Source: Methanosarcina vacuolata Z-761 (GTDB taxonomy: Archaea > Halobacteriota > Methanosarcinia > Methanosarcinales > Methanosarcinaceae). Taken from it: a stretch of DNA of 64,000 bases. Location of the stretch: NCBI RefSeq assembly GCF_000969905.1, contig NZ_CP009520.1, forward strand, positions 3,472,001 through 3,536,000. Direction: 5' to 3'. The stretch's first letter is position 1. Every line of letters begins with the position of its first letter. Positions 19,788 to 28,643 of this stretch are shown here, piece by piece. A model generated the notes under the pieces. It was not told the origin of the DNA. It made no database searches and was given only the letters and a program-made list of their open reading frames with translations. Made by a program: the position numbers and the translations under genes.

Positions 19788-20945
19788 TTATAAGCTACGG
19801 AACGCAACCACTTTACTCGTTTCCAGTTTAACTAGGCATAAACCACCTGCACACAGCTTCATGGAATCAACAAATTGCGCAGGAACTTCTGCAATCAGAG
19901 TTTTGTTTTGTCTGACAAGCTTAAGTGTGATTCGTTTTCTTGGCCCTTTACTGATGATGCTATTGACATGTGCAGAATAGACATTTTCATCATGATTTTC
20001 AGGACCAGAACCCGGTAAAAGAAGAGTTATGTTCTCGGGATGTATTCCCCAGGAAACTTTATCTCCAGGTTTGAGGTTTTGAGATTTTACTTTTATTCTC
20101 ATATCCTCGCTTTTTAATATTATATTTTTTGATTCTTCATCATACCTTTCTACTTTAGCTTCATCAAAAATATTTGACAGGCCAATGAGGTCTGCCACAT
20201 GCCGGTTTTCAGGATGGTAAAAAATTTCTTCCGGAGTTCCAAACTGCTGAGCCTTTCCTCCGTGCAAGATAAGGATTTTATCAGCCAGCAGGAAAGCTTC
20301 TTCAAAGTTGTGGGTGATGAATAGCAACGGTATTCCAATCTTGTTTTGTAAATTTTTTATTTTTTCGGCAAGTTTGGTTCTTATTCCCATATCAAGTGCG
20401 GAGAACGGTTCATCCAGAAGCAAAATCCCAGGTTTGGGAGCAAGAGCCCTTGCCAGAGCAACTCTCTGCTTCTGCCCGCCTGATAGCTGCGACGGGTAAC
20501 GGGTTTCCAGTTCTTCAATATGGAGAAGATCCAGCATTTCCGCAACCCTTACTTCCTTGTTCTCTTTTTCCCAGCCTTTGAGGCCGCATTCTATGTTTTT
20601 TCTAACATTCATGTGAGGAAAGAGGGTATAGTTCTGAAAAACATAGCCAAGATTGCGTTTCTGGATGGGCAGGTTAATTTTCTGGTTTTTGTCGTAGTAA
20701 ACTTTACTTCCCACAGTTATTTTTCCATCATCAGGTTCCGTGATACCTGAAATACATTTGAACAACGTGGTTTTTCCTGATCCTGAAGGCCCAAAAAGTA
20801 CGACAAGTTCGTTTCCCATTTCAAAGCTGATATCTAACGTAAAAGCTTTCTTAGTACTTGTAAAAGCTTGCTTAGTACTTTTTTTGCCATTGATTTCAGT
20901 TTCGTTATACTGTTTTTTAAGGTCAACTTTTACGCCCAATCTCAT
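19788..20945 (-). CDS. modC: molybdate/tungstate ABC transporter ATP-binding protein
   Basis: This 385-residue ATPase energises uptake of molybdate or tungstate. Walker A is GPSGSGKTT near residue 53, the signature is LSGGQKQRVALARAL, and Walker B is ILLLDEPFSALD. A C-terminal TOBE-like oxyanion-binding region (about 300-385) is typical of ModC. Its ATG overlaps the modB stop in an ATGA, so the two are translationally coupled. An N-terminal lysine-rich segment of about 30 residues containing a short repeat (STKQAFTSTKKAFT) is unusual. Confidence 0.92.
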   Translation of the reverse strand: MRLGVKVDLKKQYNETEINGKKSTKQAFTSTKKAFTLDISFEMGNELVVLFGPSGSGKTTLFKCISGITEPDDGKITVGSKVYYDKNQKINLPIQKRNLGYVFQNYTLFPHMNVRKNIECGLKGWEKENKEVRVAEMLDLLHIEELETRYPSQLSGGQKQRVALARALAPKPGILLLDEPFSALDMGIRTKLAEKIKNLQNKIGIPLLFITHNFEEAFLLADKILILHGGKAQQFGTPEEIFYHPENRHVADLIGLSNIFDEAKVERYDEESKNIILKSEDMRIKVKSQNLKPGDKVSWGIHPENITLLLPGSGPENHDENVYSAHVNSIISKGPRKRITLKLVRQNKTLIAEVPAQFVDSMKLCAGGLCLVKLETSKVVAFRSL

Positions 20946-21619
20946 ACCTCAAGTTTTCCTACGAATCTGCCGGTCAGTGCAATGGTCAGCAGGGACATAA
21001 AGACCAGGATTAACACAAGCAGATTGGCAAGTTCGTTATTGCCTGCCTGAAATGCGCTGTATATTGAAATCGACATTGTGTTCGTTTTTCCCGGGATATT
21101 TCCTGCCAGCATGAGAGTTGCCCCGAATTCTCCAATAGCCCTGGCAAAACTGAGTATCAGTCCTGCCAGTATTCCCTTTTTTGCAAGAGGGATTGTTATT
21201 TGCATAGCAGTCTCAAGTTCACTTTTTCCAAGGATATAGGCAGCATACTCTATTTCCCTGTCCACTCCTTCAATGGCAGCTTTTGCGGTATGTACCATGA
21301 GAGGAAGGGAAACCGTATAAGCCGCAATAACTGCTGCCTGCCAGGTAAACATTATCCCGGTTCCCAGAGCATTGAAAATTATCTGTCCGAGAAACCCATT
21401 TCTTCCCACCAGAATCACAAGAATGTAACCAATTACAGTGGGGGGAAGGACAAGGGGAAGGGTCACGAATAACTCCGCAAGCCCTTTTCCCCGAAAATCA
21501 CGCCTTGCAAACACGTAGGCTATGGTTACACCACTACAAAGTACGAGAATAGACGATATGGCTGCTACCCGGAGCGTAAGAGATAAAGGAAACCATATCT
21601 TGTCCAGCATGGAAATCAT
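20942..21619 (-). CDS. modB: molybdate/tungstate ABC transporter permease
   Basis: This 225-residue integral membrane protein has about five or six membrane segments and the permease EAA-loop region (EYAAYILGKSELETAMQITIPLAKKGILAG in outline, ending before residue 155). It forms the oxyanion channel with ModC and receives substrate from ModA. It lies between modA (21 bases away) and modC (4-base overlap) in one operon. Confidence 0.92.
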   Translation of the reverse strand: MISMLDKIWFPLSLTLRVAAISSILVLCSGVTIAYVFARRDFRGKGLAELFVTLPLVLPPTVIGYILVILVGRNGFLGQIIFNALGTGIMFTWQAAVIAAYTVSLPLMVHTAKAAIEGVDREIEYAAYILGKSELETAMQITIPLAKKGILAGLILSFARAIGEFGATLMLAGNIPGKTNTMSISIYSAFQAGNNELANLLVLILVFMSLLTIALTGRFVGKLEV

Positions 21620-21640
21620 TTTTTGTTTTTAACTTGTTTT

Positions 21641-22495
21641 TTATTCGGATTCGGGAGTAAATCCGTATTTTTCCAGTATTTCCTGTCCTTCTTCTCCAGT
21701 TACGAAATCCACGAATTCCTGTGCTTCTTCTTTGTTATCAGAAGCAGAAACTAAGGCTATAGGATAACTGATGGAAGTATTAACAGGGACGGTAGCAACG
21801 ATTTTTATAGTTCCGGGGTCTGCGGTCTTTGCATCGGTCATGTACACAAAACCTGCATCAACCTCTCCTCTTTCCACGTATGTGAGTACTTGTTTAACGT
21901 CTTCAGCTAGTATCGTCTTATCTTTTAGCTGGTCCCAGAGTCCTGCTTCGGTCAATGCCTGAGTTGCATATTTGCCTACAGGAGCAGTTTCGGGGTTTCC
22001 AATGCTGATTTTTCCCACATCTGAGGCTGTCAGGTCTTTTATTCCGGTTATATTAAGATCGCTGTTTGCAGGGACTATGAGCACAAGGGAGTTCTCAGCA
22101 AAGTCTTTCCTTGTACTGTTGTCGATAAGGGTCTCATTGGCAAGCATGTCCATGTTTTTCTGGTCAGCAGAAGCAAAAACATCAACTGGAGCTCCTCCTT
22201 CTATTTGCTTACGCAGATTTCCTGACCCTGCAAAATTTAAATTCACATCCGTGCCAGGGTTTTCAGTTTCAAACTGAGATTCCATATCCGTAAAAGCTTC
22301 GGTAAGGCTGGCAGCGGCAGATACTGTTATAGCGTCAGGGTTCTGCCCAGAAACCGACGTTTCATTTGTGGCTGTAACAGTTTCGTTTGTGACTGGAGTA
22401 ACAGTTTCGTTTGTAGCTTCATTTCCATTACCAGTACACCCTATTGCAAGGAATACTCCTAATATTACTAACAGAACTATCAGTTCTTTTCTCAT
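21641..22495 (-). CDS. modA: molybdate/tungstate-binding lipoprotein
   Basis: This 284-residue protein has a signal peptide ending in a lipobox (FLAIGC, lipidated C20). A low-complexity TNETVT linker anchors a periplasmic-type binding domain from about residue 55. ModA signatures are present: VSAAASLTEAF, FAGSGNLRKQIEGGAPVDVFASA and GRNE-equivalent GNPETAPVGKYA. It captures molybdate or tungstate, needed by formylmethanofuran dehydrogenase. It heads the modABC operon; a likely promoter lies in the AT-rich spacer after 22500. Confidence 0.92.
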   Translation of the reverse strand: MRKELIVLLVILGVFLAIGCTGNGNEATNETVTPVTNETVTATNETSVSGQNPDAITVSAAASLTEAFTDMESQFETENPGTDVNLNFAGSGNLRKQIEGGAPVDVFASADQKNMDMLANETLIDNSTRKDFAENSLVLIVPANSDLNITGIKDLTASDVGKISIGNPETAPVGKYATQALTEAGLWDQLKDKTILAEDVKQVLTYVERGEVDAGFVYMTDAKTADPGTIKIVATVPVNTSISYPIALVSASDNKEEAQEFVDFVTGEEGQEILEKYGFTPESE

Positions 22496-23111
22496 ACTTT
22501 CACCTACTCAAAATATTATTATAATTAAGTACTTACGCGGTTGAACTCAGAATCGAGAACAATGAACTCTCGGCAGTATAATCACTCCTCACTTTTTTGT
22601 ATTTTTTCATATTAAGGTATTCAAAACCGGTAAAGTTGATGTAATAAAATTTACTCTAGTTATTATGGGTTTATTTATTTCAACTCACGATTTTCTGGCT
22701 AATTTTTCTAATTACATGAAGATAAGTTAAAGTAATTTTTATAAAAAAGCTTCAATCACTTGGGTCATATATAAAATAAATGCAGATGAGTCAATCTATT
22801 ATTTTTAGGAGTTTATTGATACTGACGCTCTATAAGCAAATTTTCCGTGGGATGGTCTGCATTATGAAGTTAAGTATACAGAACACGGCAATACAGATGG
22901 AACTTTTTCAAATGTGTTAAGTTAGACCTATACTATGCAGATATGCGTAGATATGCATAGATATATATAGATATGTACAGACATACACAGCTGTAATACT
23001 TGTTTATTTCTTATTAAACGAGTGTTGATATTACCAGACAGTTTTTTGCGCTTCTGCGGAATGAGAAATTAATTATTTTTGACTATACATCCTCATCAAT
23101 TGCTGAATTAG
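22496..23111. other. long spacer upstream of modA
   Basis: No intact gene is seen. A plus-strand stretch around 22850-22925 reads DGLHYEVKYTEHGNTDGTF before a stop and may be the tail of a decayed gene. Imperfect AGATATGCATAGATAT-type repeats occur near 22930-22985. Confidence 0.4.
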
Positions 23112-23213
23112 GGCTCTTCGCCATTTCCTATAGATAAGACGATTTTCAATTCAAGGTCGCGTTGGTTTTTATGTGAACATTATGAAGATATCCACACAAA
23201 ACAACGAAGAGCC
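23112..23213. mobile_element. 102-bp miniature inverted-repeat element, copy 1
   Basis: It begins GGCTCTTCGCCATTTCCTAT and ends ACACAAAACAACGAAGAGCC, so the ends share the inverted repeat GGCTCTTCG. A second copy of exactly the same length lies at 47572-47673 with high identity throughout. It has no coding capacity, so a transposase in trans is expected. No clear target duplication is seen here. Confidence 0.88.
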
Positions 23214-23222
23214 AAAATACAG

Positions 23223-23432
23223 TTAGTCTGTGGCTATCATCACACTTGAGGCTTTGAATGCTGCGTAAACCTCGCTTCCTACTTTTAAGTTCAGATTTTC
23301 AGCTGATGTTTTTGTGATGATAGAAGTGATTTCCGTTCCCTCTGGCAATTCAATTACGATTTCAGTGTTTACCATTCCGGGGATAATGCTTTTAACCTTA
23401 CCTTTTAAAACATTGCGTGCGCTTAGTTTCAT
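23223..23432 (-). CDS. mop: molbindin (single TOBE-domain molybdate-binding protein)
   Basis: This 69-residue protein is a single Mop/TOBE domain: MKLSARNVLKGKVKSI at the start, then GMVNTEIVIELPEG, TSIITKTSAENLNL and GSEVYAAFKASSVMIA. Molbindins assemble into hexamers that store molybdate or tungstate in the cytoplasm. A perfect ribosome site (AAGGAGGATC) precedes the ATG. It stands between modABC and the fmdB gene. Confidence 0.92.
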   Translation of the reverse strand: MKLSARNVLKGKVKSIIPGMVNTEIVIELPEGTEITSIITKTSAENLNLKVGSEVYAAFKASSVMIATD

Positions 23433-24042
23433 ATTTGATCCTCCTTTTCAAGACGGAAGTTAAATTCCTTCAGCTATTATATAAACATATCTAAATATGA
23501 ACCTTACGAACTTAATAAGATCAGTTTCCCATCTATGATCCACATTTGAAAAGAAACATGAAATCCCCACTCAAAAAAGTGAGTTGCCGATATGTTTATA
23601 TTTGAGTTGTAAATTTATTTCTTAATGTAAATTCTTTATATGAAATGCATGAATTTGAAAGAGAAAATAGTTTACTGGTAGTGAATGTAGGTCTGGAAAT
23701 CTACTAACTGGTAAACGACAGCAAAAGACTTGAACACGGTTTTTTTCTATTGGGATCTGGAAAGTTATGGTCTCTCCTGAATTCCCCCACCCGTCTTCCA
23801 GGATGCAGGGAAAAAGGCGTATTCCTCAAAACCTGTTGACATTGAAGTACTAGTTCATAAAAATGAAACAGTGTTATGAAATTACTGTGCACTGTTCATT
23901 CGCATGAAAACGAACTGCTGTACAGTTGCATAGAACAATGTTAAGAGGTAAGTAAAATGCAAGATGAAACATTACTATCAATTTTTTCGGAAAAGTGCAC
24001 CGAGGACACAATATTAAAATTTTATGCCGGAGAGCAGTGAGT
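23433..24042. other. spacer upstream of fmdB
   Basis: AT-rich spacer of about 600 bases. A weak hairpin-forming segment around 23760-23830 is GC-richer but no RNA or protein family is recognised. Confidence 0.35.
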
Positions 24043-25437
24043 ATGATTCACAAAAACATAGTCTGTCCGGTTTGCGGAGCTGCCTGCGATGATATCCAGG
24101 TTGAAATCAAGAACGGAAAGATTGAAGCTAAAAATGTATGTAAGATGGGAATTTCCAGATTTAATGAGATAACAAGTCCCCGAAGATTTAAGCAGCCCCT
24201 TCTAAAGTTCGGAGGAAAACTAAGGCCGGTTTCCTGGGACGGAGCCCTTCAGATAGCCGCAGACATCCTGTTTTCGGCAAAACGCCCCCTAATTTCCATA
24301 GGCAGCGAAACTTCCTGCGAAGCACATGAAGTGGGGCTTATGATAGGGGAATATCTGGGTGCAATCGTTGATACAATCGGCAATGGGGCCACAGTGATGG
24401 GAACTCAGGAAGCTGGAAAAGTCGGTGCAACTGAAGGACAGAAGAAAAACAGGGCCGACCTTCTGGTTTACTGGGGGACCAATCCACTTGAATCCATGCC
24501 CAGGCAAATGTCCAGATATGGGGTTTTCCCGAGAGGTTACTGGACAAAACGCGGGCGTTTTGACAGGACAATCATTACTGTAGACCCAAGAAAAACTCTA
24601 ACTGCTAAAGCTTCTGACCTGCACGTGCAGCTTAAACCGGACTCCGACTATGAGCTAATAAGTGCACTCCTAACGCTTTTACATGGAAAAACGCCTCATC
24701 ATTCCATAGAAAAGATAACAGGAGTTCCCGTTTCTGTTATGGAAGAGATGCTTAATATGATGAAGAACTGCAACTTTGGGACTATCTCAGTTGGAGTTGG
24801 ACTGTCTTCATCCCCCGGGAAGTACAGGAATATTGAAATTGCCATGAACCTTGTGAAAGAGCTGAACAAATATTCCAAATTTACCATTGGAGTTATCCGC
24901 AGTAACTGCAACGCTGCAGGTTTTAATCAGGTTGCTTCCTACATGTACGGTTATCCCTTCGGGCTTGACTTCATGCGCGGACACCCACGTTACAACCCTG
25001 GAGAATTCACAACCGTAGATTTGCTTCGAGAAAAGGACGTGGATGCAGCTTTCATAATATGTGCCGATCTTTTGAGTCAGGTACCCCCTGACTGTGCAGC
25101 TTACCTTAAAGAAATTCCTTTGATCTGCCTGGATACAATTCCCTGCCCAACTACGTCTATCTCAGACATTGTGCTTCCGGGAGTCGTTGACTCCATGGAA
25201 TGTGAAGGGACTTTCTACAGGCTTGACGATGTGCCTATTTACTTTGAACCGTTCCTCGATTCTCCATTTAAATTCACTCAGAGTAATGAAGATACCTTAA
25301 AACAGCTCTTTGAGATAATAAAAGGGAAACAAAACCAGGACAGTATTTATCAGGACAGTATTTTTCCGGTTACATACATTGATGACCCTAAAACTCAAAA
25401 TTGCTCTTCTGGATCTCAGATTTCGAGTGTTCAGTAA
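24043..25437 (+). CDS. fmdB: formylmethanofuran dehydrogenase subunit B
   Basis: This 464-residue protein is the catalytic molybdopterin subunit that reduces CO2 to formate before transfer to methanofuran. Cysteines C8, C11, C15 and C33 should hold a [4Fe-4S] cluster. C92 in SETSCEAHEVG is at the Mo/W ligand site, where some paralogues have selenocysteine. Pterin-binding motifs such as WGTNPLESMPR and TVDPRKT are present. ATG 24043 matches the family start; the open frame extends 16 codons further. The other subunits are not adjacent, and the C-terminus has a 30-residue repetitive tail (QDSIYQDSIF) not usual in FmdB. Confidence 0.87.
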   Translation: MIHKNIVCPVCGAACDDIQVEIKNGKIEAKNVCKMGISRFNEITSPRRFKQPLLKFGGKLRPVSWDGALQIAADILFSAKRPLISIGSETSCEAHEVGLMIGEYLGAIVDTIGNGATVMGTQEAGKVGATEGQKKNRADLLVYWGTNPLESMPRQMSRYGVFPRGYWTKRGRFDRTIITVDPRKTLTAKASDLHVQLKPDSDYELISALLTLLHGKTPHHSIEKITGVPVSVMEEMLNMMKNCNFGTISVGVGLSSSPGKYRNIEIAMNLVKELNKYSKFTIGVIRSNCNAAGFNQVASYMYGYPFGLDFMRGHPRYNPGEFTTVDLLREKDVDAAFIICADLLSQVPPDCAAYLKEIPLICLDTIPCPTTSISDIVLPGVVDSMECEGTFYRLDDVPIYFEPFLDSPFKFTQSNEDTLKQLFEIIKGKQNQDSIYQDSIFPVTYIDDPKTQNCSSGSQISSVQ

Positions 25438-25549
25438 AGTTTCTAAGAATGGAAAATAATTCTGAAACCTTATTGGTTTCAGAATTAAATTGGTTTGAGA
25501 TAAGCTCTATACAAATTAATTTTCCTGATACACAAAAAGGAGAAATTCG

Positions 25550-26071
25550 ATGATAACGAATTACAAAGACAAAAACCCGAAAATATCAAAGACAGTTTTC
25601 GTTGCCGATTCTGCGGATATCATCGGGGATGTAGAAATTGGGGATTATTCAAGTATATGGTTTAATGCCACAGTCCGAGGAGACCAAAATAAAATAACAA
25701 TTGGAAACCGAACAAGTATCCAGGATAATGTGGTAATTCATGTAGACCATGTTAATGAGGTCCAAATCGGAGATAATGTTACTGTAGGACACGGAGCTGT
25801 ACTCCACGGTTGCAGAATCGAAAATAATGTGATTATAGGGATGAATTCTACAGTATTGAATGGCGCTGAAATAGGGAAAAATTCCATTGTCGGTGCAAAC
25901 GCACTGGTTCCTGAAGGAAAAAAATTTCCTGAAAGAAGCCTGATCATTGGAGTTCCGGGGAAAGTAAAAAGAGAACTCGAAGAAGTAGAAATCGAGGCTA
26001 TATCAAGAAATGCCGAAGAGTATGTAGAACTTACAAAGGAATACAAGGAAAAGAGCAAAGTTAGTGTTTAA
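25550..26071 (+). CDS. gamma-carbonic-anhydrase-like left-handed beta-helix protein (CamH/YrdA type)
   Basis: This 173-residue protein is built of hexapeptide repeats with a C-terminal helix. The three zinc histidines are present: H64 in VVIHVDH, H81 and H86 in GHGAVLHGC. R39 and D41 in VRGDQN match the conserved Arg and Asp of Cam. The acidic loop holding the proton-shuttle Glu of true Cam is absent, and there is no signal peptide, so this is the cytoplasmic CamH/YrdA type, whose carbonic anhydrase activity varies. AAGGAGAAA gives a strong ribosome site. Confidence 0.87.
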   Translation: MITNYKDKNPKISKTVFVADSADIIGDVEIGDYSSIWFNATVRGDQNKITIGNRTSIQDNVVIHVDHVNEVQIGDNVTVGHGAVLHGCRIENNVIIGMNSTVLNGAEIGKNSIVGANALVPEGKKFPERSLIIGVPGKVKRELEEVEIEAISRNAEEYVELTKEYKEKSKVSV

Positions 26072-26140
26072 GTTAATAGCTTTTCGTTGAGCTTTTAACT
26101 TAAAAATTCACTTTTTTTGAGCGTTTAACTTAAAGATTAG

Positions 26141-26215
26141 CGCCCAGGGCAGAATTTGAACCTGCGCTCCCCCAAAGAGGAAACGGTTTTCGAGACCGTC
26201 GACTTACCATAGTGT
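26141..26215 (-). pseudogene. broken tRNA-Ser(CGA) copy, left boundary of the accessory region
   Basis: The sequence matches the intact tRNA-Ser at 39394-39477 over about 70 bases with a handful of changes, including the T arm, variable arm and the TCTCGAAAA anticodon loop. It departs in the D arm, and the 5' acceptor strand is missing, so it cannot fold into a tRNA. Both copies have the same orientation. Confidence 0.85.
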
Positions 26216-26329
26216 CTGAACACGAATTTTGCAGGTTCATAGCCCATTTTCGTTCATTTGTTGTTATAAAATTAAATTTGAAAAGGCAGCGTATAAACCA
26301 TTTTCTTTATGAGTTCTTGCTCTTTTTTA

Positions 26330-27508
26330 TTAAGTTTCTGTAATTCGATTTGGTTCTTTGTTCTTATTCTTCGGGTTCTCATCCAAAAGGGAACCAAAGC
26401 CTTTCGCTCTTACTTCTTCTTCTAGCCCTTCGTCTAATTCAGCCTTGTAAAGAGTTTTCGCCTTGGAAAGCTGGTCAACTGTTAGTTTTTTTGCTTCTTT
26501 TAGTTTCGCGTATTCAAGGTTAGCATTTTTAAGACTCGCTCCTTCAAGATTTGTTCCTTCAAAGTAAGCACCACCAAGATAAGTTCTCTCAAGATTAGCT
26601 CCTGAAAGGTTTACATCTTTAAGATTAGTCCTGTCAAGATTAGCACCCATAAGGTCAGCATCTTCAAGATTAGCTCCTTCAAGATCTACCCTTTCAAAAT
26701 TTGCTAATACAGGGATAGCCCCTTGAAGGTTGATTCCTTGAAGGAAAGCCTTTCTGAAATCTGCTCCAATAAGGTAAACCCCTTTAAGCTTAGCATCTAC
26801 AAGGTTAGCTCCTTTAAGGTAAGTTCCTGTAAGGTTAGCTCCTGAAAGATCAGCATCAACAAAGACAACCTCTTGAAGGTTAGCATCTTCTAGATCAGCA
26901 TCTTGAAGGTTAGCTTCTCTAAAGTTTGCTCCTCCAAGGTAAGCCCACTTAAGGTTAGCCCCTTGAAGATTGGCTCCTTGAAAGTTAGCTTCTCGTAGGT
27001 TAGTTTCTCGTAAATCTAGATGGTCATCCTCGTCAGAATTAAAGAAACACCTGCGTCTTCTAATCACAGTAATGATTGCGTGAATGTCCAAAGAGACTCT
27101 ATCTTGCATTTTTCTGTCTTCAATTTCTATACTCTCTTTATGAGCATTGGAATATTCAAAATGAAAGGTTCTTTCCCCATATTCAACTTGTGAATTCTTT
27201 CTCAGGTAGGCTGTTAAGTTTTCCATTATTGGCCAGTAGTACTCGTCTGATTTGTCTGCTATTATTTTCAGAGAGGATATTGCACCCAAGCGAATTTCTA
27301 TAGCTGGATTCCCTTCTTTATCTACTGCTCCTAATTGTTCAACCGCTCTAGTAAAATGCTCTGTTATCTGGTTTTCCTGAGTGACAATTATACTTTTATC
27401 AGTAGCAGATGCTTGATTTTCCGTAACATGAGTTTGTTTACGAGTATAGTATAAACTAATAATGCCGACAATAACACCTAAGATGGTTATTATTAAACTC
27501 AAATCCAT
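26330..27508 (-). CDS. membrane-anchored pentapeptide-repeat protein
   Basis: This 392-residue protein starts with one membrane helix (LIITILGVIVGIISLYYT, 4-21). A helical domain follows at 40-105 (TEHFTRAVEQLG, EIRLGAISSLKIIADKS), which accompanies pentapeptide repeats in many bacterial proteins. About 35 pentapeptide units of the A(D/N)LXX type run from 168 to 350 (NLREANFQGANLQGANLK style). The repeats form a right-handed square beta-helix. Function is unknown; some such proteins mimic DNA. It is the first gene inside the tRNA-Ser-bounded region. Confidence 0.9.
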   Translation of the reverse strand: MDLSLIITILGVIVGIISLYYTRKQTHVTENQASATDKSIIVTQENQITEHFTRAVEQLGAVDKEGNPAIEIRLGAISSLKIIADKSDEYYWPIMENLTAYLRKNSQVEYGERTFHFEYSNAHKESIEIEDRKMQDRVSLDIHAIITVIRRRRCFFNSDEDDHLDLRETNLREANFQGANLQGANLKWAYLGGANFREANLQDADLEDANLQEVVFVDADLSGANLTGTYLKGANLVDAKLKGVYLIGADFRKAFLQGINLQGAIPVLANFERVDLEGANLEDADLMGANLDRTNLKDVNLSGANLERTYLGGAYFEGTNLEGASLKNANLEYAKLKEAKKLTVDQLSKAKTLYKAELDEGLEEEVRAKGFGSLLDENPKNKNKEPNRITET

Positions 27509-27597
27509 GTTTTACGCCTAAATTCGAGAATCTCAGTCTTTTACCAGTAAATGCTTTTGTCTCTATCCACTATAAGAAAAAGCTACTAATCACATTA

Positions 27598-28335
27598 TCA
27601 CTTACAATCCTGACTAAAATAAACAGCCTCATCCAACTTTTTCATTAAGAATGACACAAAACTCAGTATATCTAGACATTCTTCTTTTGTAATTGGCCAG
27701 AGATGTGCAGGTTCATGAGCGGTTGGATTCCTTATAGCTCGCATTAGGCCAGCAGACAAAAAGCCGATACCTTCTTGAACATTTTTATCAGTAAGTGATA
27801 TACATTTTGTTACTTTCAATGTTCCTTTTTCAGGATTCCAAACCTGAAGCATTAGAGCCTCACCATCTTTAGTACTTTGAGATTTGACTTGAACAAGTTT
27901 GTGATAGATTTTAGCTGCTTCAAAGACTGCATGAAAGTAATGACCGTCAAAGTATAGCTTGCTGCAATTTTTCACAATTTCAGGATGAAATTTTCTGTTA
28001 GTGAATTCACTTAATTCTTTTTTACTGACTTCTGTGATGCCTGCGTTAGTCAAAAGGTTGTTTATCTGTTCTTTATTTTCATCAGGAACGATCAAATCAA
28101 GAAATTTACACAAAAATTTATTTCGTTCATCAGGTGTCAGTTTCTGTTTTGCTAAAGTCAATATCCAATCGTGTATCTTCTTTGCTCTTACAGAACTAAT
28201 GGAGTCATTCGGAAAGTCTTCGCAGTTAAAGGAAAAAACAGAATTTGCTGCTCTATCTATTTCTTTTACAGAAGTAGAATATTTTAGAGCATCACCGATT
28301 TGGATTGCAATAAGCCTGTAGTTTTGGGAATCCAT
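27598..28335 (-). CDS. TIGR02391 (Ymh) family protein
   Basis: This 245-residue protein has the TIGR02391 C-terminal domain: KFHPEIVKNCSKLYFDGHYFHAVFEAAK in outline at 128-155, then GEALMLQVW, an NVQEGIGFLSAGLMRAIRNPTAHE block at about 197-220 and a closing helical region. The RNPxAHE motif is reminiscent of HEPN-like RNase domains (R-x4-6-H), and such proteins often occur in defence islands. The role is not proven. An AT-rich composition and position next to restriction-like genes support an accessory origin. Confidence 0.82.
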   Translation of the reverse strand: MDSQNYRLIAIQIGDALKYSTSVKEIDRAANSVFSFNCEDFPNDSISSVRAKKIHDWILTLAKQKLTPDERNKFLCKFLDLIVPDENKEQINNLLTNAGITEVSKKELSEFTNRKFHPEIVKNCSKLYFDGHYFHAVFEAAKIYHKLVQVKSQSTKDGEALMLQVWNPEKGTLKVTKCISLTDKNVQEGIGFLSAGLMRAIRNPTAHEPAHLWPITKEECLDILSFVSFLMKKLDEAVYFSQDCK

Positions 28336-28643
28336 GCATCATTCTCCTCAAAGATGGCATTACGATTGTGAAAACACTCATTTGAATTTACAAATTAAAT
28401 CATATAAAATTGGAAAAAGTTTGTTGGCATAATACTCATTATTCCACTGATATGAAAACAATCTTATCATAAAAATCAAACTGTCAAATTCAAGTTTAAC
28501 GCAGTAGTTTACCAGATGAAAAGAAAAATTTCTGTCTGTTTAGGATTCTTTTGAGTCAAGCAAACAAAAATCAGTAAGTATATCTGTAAAGATGCTGTTA
28601 TATACCTTACTATTGAGTAAATTTACACCAGAGGCGTTTAATT

